Shown here: positions 6,400 to 9,502 of the stretch, in pieces
Layout of the letters: the number at the start of each line of letters is the position of its first letter
How positions within the stretch are numbered: the first letter of the stretch is position 1
Source of the DNA: an uncultured Lachnospiraceae bacterium
Lineage (GTDB): Bacteria; Bacillota; Clostridia; Lachnospirales; Lachnospiraceae
Length of the DNA stretch: 9,502 bases
Assembly (NCBI GenBank): GCA_910577165.1
Contig: CAJTLX010000083.1
Location: 1-9,502, forward strand
Direction: 5' to 3'
Translations under genes and position numbers: made by a program
The notes under the pieces: model-generated
What the model was told of the DNA's origin: nothing
Databases searched by the model: none
What the model saw: the letters and a program-made list of their open reading frames with translations, nothing else

Positions 6400-6741
6400 T
6401 TATTCCCATCCTTTCCATATTTCCGGCTGATAGCCAACTGTTGCCTGATTTTTATTTCGCACTATTGGAGTGCGGATAATCCTCTGATTTTCCAGTATCT
6501 TTTCCCTGCGATCCTCCGGCGAGAGATGGTTTAACAGTGCCAACAAGTCTTTGTCCTTGCTGTCTGTGTCCAGTAAATAATCAATCCCGCCCACCGCCTG
6601 ACAAACCGATAGGAATTCCCCCTTGCTCATTCCCTTTTCCTTCATCTCGATCCACTGATATTTCACGCCGCGCTCCTTAAAAAAACGCTCTGTCTTTTTG
6701 GAGTCAAAATCTTTTTTTGTGCCAAATATCTGTATATTCAT
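6400..6741 (-). CDS. ArsC/Spx-family thioredoxin-fold protein lacking the active-site Cys
   Basis: The protein has 113 residues, the normal family length. It begins MNIQIFGTKKDFDSKKTERF, where the ArsC/YffB/Spx family has a Cys near position 11. Here that position is Asp11, and the only cysteine in the protein is Cys47. The cis-Pro region R-T-P-I-V-R-N (about 90-96) and the terminal V-G-Y-Q-P-E-I-W-K segment are intact, so the fold should be kept. It is unlikely to be an arsenate reductase or a CxxC Spx regulator; a binding or structural role is possible. AAAGGA lies about nine bases before the ATG. It is 47 nt downstream of truA and abuts kptA, so it belongs to the same operon. No arsenic-resistance gene is present. 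Confidence 0.85.
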   Translation of the reverse strand: MNIQIFGTKKDFDSKKTERFFKERGVKYQWIEMKEKGMSKGEFLSVCQAVGGIDYLLDTDSKDKDLLALLNHLSPEDRREKILENQRIIRTPIVRNKNQATVGYQPEIWKGWE

Positions 6742-6788
6742 AGAGCAAATCCTTTCTCACTACTCCAATATCCAGTACAGTTATAAGT

Positions 6789-7613
6789 CTATAAATTTCG
6801 GACTATAAATGAACAATTATACTGAATTTCCATAAGCGTCAGCCCGCAGGCTGGCGCAGTCTGACCAGCCGTCCTGCGATCACAGGCGGCAAGAACCTCT
6901 GCAAGTGATTCCGGCTCCCTTTTATGGTACCCGACCTCAATCAATGTTCCCGCGATAATACGCACCATATTGTAGAGAAAACCATTTCCGTTAATCCGTA
7001 TGGTAATCAAGCGGGGATGGAAATTATTTACAGATTCGAACTCCTTCCCCAAATTTACACTGCGCCCAAAATCTGCCCTCTCCTCTGAAACCTCCAAAAA
7101 GTTCACCCGCCGCACCGTTTCCTTTACTTGTGTATTGACTGAACAAAAACTCTTAAAATCATGTTCTCCAACAAGATATCCTGCCGCCCGCTGCATCGCG
7201 GCAACATCGAGCGGCCGGTAAAGAAAATGTGTGTAACGCCGAAAAAGTGGATTGGGAAAGGTCGCGTTATAGATCTGGTACTCGTAAGTTTTATTGCATT
7301 CGCAGTGCCTTGGGTGGAAATCCGGTGCCACCTCCCGCGACTCCTGCACGCAAATATCTCCCGGCAGATAGGAATTGAGGGCGGAGCTAAATTTCTCTCC
7401 CGGAATGCGGCTTTTCGTATCAAATACACAGACATTCCCATGGGCATGTACGCCCGCATCCGTCCGGCTCGCCCCAATCACTTCAATTTCCTCTTTTAAG
7501 AGTGAGGAAAGTTCACAGTTTAGCACTCCCTCCACCGTAATGCCATTTGGCTGCTGCTGCCAGCCGCAATACTCTGTCCCATCATACGCCACTCTAAGCA
7601 TAATCCGTTTCAT
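6789..7613 (-). CDS. truA: tRNA pseudouridine synthase A
   Basis: TruA isomerises uridines 38-40 in the anticodon stem of tRNAs. The frame is open from ATG 7634, but GGGAGGG at 7625-7619, five bases before ATG 7613, shows that translation starts with MKRIMLRVAYDGT, giving 274 residues. The catalytic Asp is Asp52 in A-S-R-T-D-A-G-V-H-A. Y-D-G-T-x-Y-x-G-W-Q-x-Q-x-N, N-K-T-Y-E-Y, H-D-F-x-S-F and N-G-N-G-F-L-Y-N-M-V-R are all present. About 20 residues around 178-202 (R-A-D-F-G through F-H-P-R-L) look like an insertion just before the last core strand. It lies 84 nt after ecfT, the usual Firmicute order. The expected rplM-rpsI pair does not follow. Confidence 0.95.
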   Translation of the reverse strand: MKRIMLRVAYDGTEYCGWQQQPNGITVEGVLNCELSSLLKEEIEVIGASRTDAGVHAHGNVCVFDTKSRIPGEKFSSALNSYLPGDICVQESREVAPDFHPRHCECNKTYEYQIYNATFPNPLFRRYTHFLYRPLDVAAMQRAAGYLVGEHDFKSFCSVNTQVKETVRRVNFLEVSEERADFGRSVNLGKEFESVNNFHPRLITIRINGNGFLYNMVRIIAGTLIEVGYHKREPESLAEVLAACDRRTAGQTAPACGLTLMEIQYNCSFIVRNL

Positions 7614-7697
7614 TACTGCCCTCCCTTCTGCCATTATTGGAAATTTATTACAATTTTACTCTTCACAACAAAATTTTTCTCTAACCGTTTCTTTACA

Positions 7698-8495
7698 TTA
7701 AAATTTCCTGCTTATAATAATCACTGCAACAAATGCTGCCAGCGCGAACCACGCGCCCACATCCCTTCTTTGGTAGTGCAGCGGTTTCATCTTTGTACGC
7801 CCCGCACCCCCGCGATAACAGCGCGCTTCCATCGCCATGGCAAGATCGCCCGCCCGCCGGAATGCTGAGATAAAGAGAGGAACAAGAATGGGGATCATCG
7901 CCTTCGCACGCTTTATGATTCCACCCGATTCAAAATCCGCGCCCCTTGCCTGCTGCGCCTTCATAATCTTGTCCGTCTCCTCAAGCAAAATTGGAATAAA
8001 GCGCAGGGCAATCGACATCATCATCGCCACCTCATGCACCGGGACATGCAATTTCTTTAGCGGGGAGAGCAAGCTTTCTATCCCATCCGTCAGCTCATTC
8101 GGGGTGGTAGTAAAGGTCATTAGCGAGGAGCCGAGAATTAAAAGCGTCAGCCGCACCGCCATGGAAAATGCCAGAGAAAGCCCCTCTCTTGTAATATGGA
8201 TAAACTTCCATTCAAAAATCGGTGTTCCGGAGGTTAAAAATAAGTTGAAGCAAACAGTAAAGAGTAAAAGGATCACCACCGCCTTCAACCCCTTCACAAT
8301 ATAGCCAAACGGCACCTTAGATATGCGGATCACTGCCGCAAGCGCGAGTGCTGCAATCAGGTACCCCCAGAGATTTTTTACCAGGAACAGACTCACAATA
8401 TAGACGAGTGTCCCCGTAAGTTTTACGCGCGGATCCAGGCGATGCAGCACGGAATCCGCCGGATAATATTGTCCAATTGTAATATCACGTATCAT
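7698..8495 (-). CDS. ecfT: Transmembrane component of ECF transporter
   Basis: EcfT is the membrane scaffold that couples the EcfA1/EcfA2 ATPases to exchangeable substrate-binding S proteins for vitamins or metal ions. The sequence has several hydrophobic segments (about residues 30-60, 72-90, 108-130 and 250-265 in 268-residue numbering) and a cytosolic helical region. That region holds the two characteristic Ala-Arg motifs, A-Q-Q-A-R-G-A-D near 184-190 and E-A-R-C-Y-R-G near 226-232, the coupling helices that contact the ATPases. ATG 8495 (MIRDITIGQYYP) matches the usual family start. GTG 8504 would add three residues, and neither start has a strong ribosome binding site. It follows ecfA2 closely and precedes truA. 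No S component gene is in view. Confidence 0.93.
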   Translation of the reverse strand: MIRDITIGQYYPADSVLHRLDPRVKLTGTLVYIVSLFLVKNLWGYLIAALALAAVIRISKVPFGYIVKGLKAVVILLLFTVCFNLFLTSGTPIFEWKFIHITREGLSLAFSMAVRLTLLILGSSLMTFTTTPNELTDGIESLLSPLKKLHVPVHEVAMMMSIALRFIPILLEETDKIMKAQQARGADFESGGIIKRAKAMIPILVPLFISAFRRAGDLAMAMEARCYRGGAGRTKMKPLHYQRRDVGAWFALAAFVAVIIISRKF

Positions 8496-8532
8496 AAAAT
8501 TCACTCATTCTGCCAGTAAACGGCTTTTCTCT

Positions 8533-9381
8533 TTATCTCTTCCAGGCAGCAAGCACTGCTTCCTTTGCCTCCTTTACGGTAGTTGCCTCCGTCCTTACTA
8601 AAACACCGCACTCCCTTAGTGCGTACATTGCGTAAGTGACCTGTGGTGCTGCAAGCCCGATGCGCTCAAGTTCTTTATAGTGTGAAAAAACCTCTTTTGG
8701 CGTACCGTCAAAGACTGCTTGCCCGTGATCCATCACAATAATTCGCCCAACATATTTTGCTACATCCTCCATACTATGTGATACTAAAATCACCGTAATA
8801 TGCCGTTCCTCATGAATTTTTGCAATCTGATCAAGAATCTCATCGCGCCCTTTTGGGTCAAGTCCCGCTGTCGGCTCATCAAGGATCAAAACTTCCGGCT
8901 CCATCGCCAGTACTCCCGCAATCGCCACGCGACGCTTCTGCCCGCCGGACAGTTCGAACGGTGACGCATCAATAAGATCATCAGGAATCCCAACCTGCTT
9001 TAACGCGCCATATGCTCTTAGATCCACCTCCAACGGGGGAAGTGCGAGGTTCCTAGGTCCAAACTGCACATCCTTTAAAACTGTTGTCTCAAAAAGCTGA
9101 TGTTCCGGGTACTGGAAGACCAGCCCCACCTTGGTGCGCAGTTCTTTTAAATTGTAATCCGCATCGTAAATATCGGCACCATTATAATATACGCCGCCGT
9201 TTGTCGCTTTAATCAGCCCGTTTAAATGCTGGATCAATGTTGACTTGCCTGAACCAGTATGCCCGATCAGCCCGATAAATTCCCCGTCCTCTATTACAAG
9301 ACTGACCTCCTTTAATGCCTGTTTCTCATAGGCGGTTCCCGGACTGTAGATATAATTTAATTTATCTAAGATAATGGACAT
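8533..9381 (-). CDS. ecfA2: ECF transporter ATP-binding subunit EcfA2
   Basis: This 282-residue ABC ATPase pairs with EcfA1 to power EcfT and its S partners at the inner face of the membrane. Walker A is G-H-T-G-S-G-K-S-T at 40-48, the Q-loop is F-Q-Y-P-E-H-Q-L-F around Gln90, the signature is L-S-G-G-Q at 144-148, Walker B is L-I-L-D-E-P at 165-170, and the switch His is 202 in S-H-S. All key residues are present. A-G-L-D follows Walker B and the C-terminal domain is of normal length. GGGAGA sits about six to eight bases before ATG 9381. The tail of ecfA1 lies 55 nt upstream, and this order supports EcfA2 rather than EcfA1. Confidence 0.95.
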   Translation of the reverse strand: MSIILDKLNYIYSPGTAYEKQALKEVSLVIEDGEFIGLIGHTGSGKSTLIQHLNGLIKATNGGVYYNGADIYDADYNLKELRTKVGLVFQYPEHQLFETTVLKDVQFGPRNLALPPLEVDLRAYGALKQVGIPDDLIDASPFELSGGQKRRVAIAGVLAMEPEVLILDEPTAGLDPKGRDEILDQIAKIHEERHITVILVSHSMEDVAKYVGRIIVMDHGQAVFDGTPKEVFSHYKELERIGLAAPQVTYAMYALRECGVLVRTEATTVKEAKEAVLAAWKR

Positions 9382-9436
9382 TTTTTAATCTCCCGTCACA
9401 AAACTTTTGATTCCTAAAAACGATATTCCCCACGCC

Positions 9437-9502
9437 TTAGTTCCTGCCGCCAACAGCACATTCCACAGCCTGTACAAATTCCTCCACCGACAAAATCCCA
9501 TC
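9437..9502 (-). CDS. ecfA1: C-terminal end of EcfA1 (partial)
   Basis: Only the last 21 codons and the TAA stop are in the window, reading DGILSVEEFVQAVECAVGGR then Asn. EcfA1 proteins commonly end in such a G-I-L-T-V-E-E-x-V segment, and position directly before ecfA2 fits. The catalytic part is outside the window, so the call rests on this tail and on gene order. Confidence 0.75.
   Translation of the reverse strand, partial: DGILSVEEFVQAVECAVGGRN

Noticed and set aside
6400..6741. Arsenate resistance gene
   Set aside because: The catalytic Cys is absent and no arsB, arsR or acr3 gene is nearby.
7635..7697. Promoter in front of truA
   Set aside because: The best pairs of boxes have spacings near 12 or 15 bases, outside the sigma-A range.

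Overview
The window looks like a chromosome segment of a low-to-moderate GC Firmicute, most probably a Clostridia member of Lachnospiraceae type. The reasons are the ecfA1-ecfA2-ecfT-truA gene order, strong GGAGG ribosome binding sites, sigma-A type promoter spacing, and a BspA-type leucine-rich-repeat lipoprotein with a Big_2 domain. The placement is inferred from content; no rRNA or other marker gene is present. Every gene I can support is on the minus strand, so the window is best read from right to left.

Right part (9502 down to 6789): the tail of ecfA1, then ecfA2 and ecfT, which form the energising module of a group II ECF vitamin/metal transporter, then truA (tRNA pseudouridine synthase). 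This is the conserved Firmicute block that usually lies downstream of rpoA-rplQ and usually continues into rplM-rpsI. Here it does not. Middle part (6741 down to 3036): truA is followed, with little or no spacing, by an ArsC/Spx-fold protein without its cysteines, an RNA 2'-phosphotransferase (KptA/Tpt1), a 779-residue LRR lipoprotein and a stand-alone DarG/TARG1/Poa1-like macrodomain. KptA would release ADP-ribose 1'',2''-cyclic phosphate and a macrodomain could act on ADP-ribose species, so these two may work together. All eight genes could be one transcript, with gaps of 84 nt at most and no visible terminator.

Left part (2997 down to 1): a near-consensus promoter (TTGATA-N17-TATAAT) begins a separate unit. 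It has a leader of about 140 nt with a perfect 12-bp stem-loop and two further, mutually exclusive stems. The leader precedes a large protein of unknown function with an N-terminal Cys cluster and a YfaP/DUF2135-like beta domain. Beyond this lies an AT-rich stretch of about 630 nt without an intact gene. It holds what looks like a twice-frameshifted small gene, and it is followed by the start of a small phage-type hypothetical gene that runs off the left edge.

The points most worth checking are the structured leader, the KptA/macrodomain pairing, the unusual large protein and the frameshifted gene. No tRNA, rRNA, CRISPR array, transposase or clear rho-independent terminator was found.
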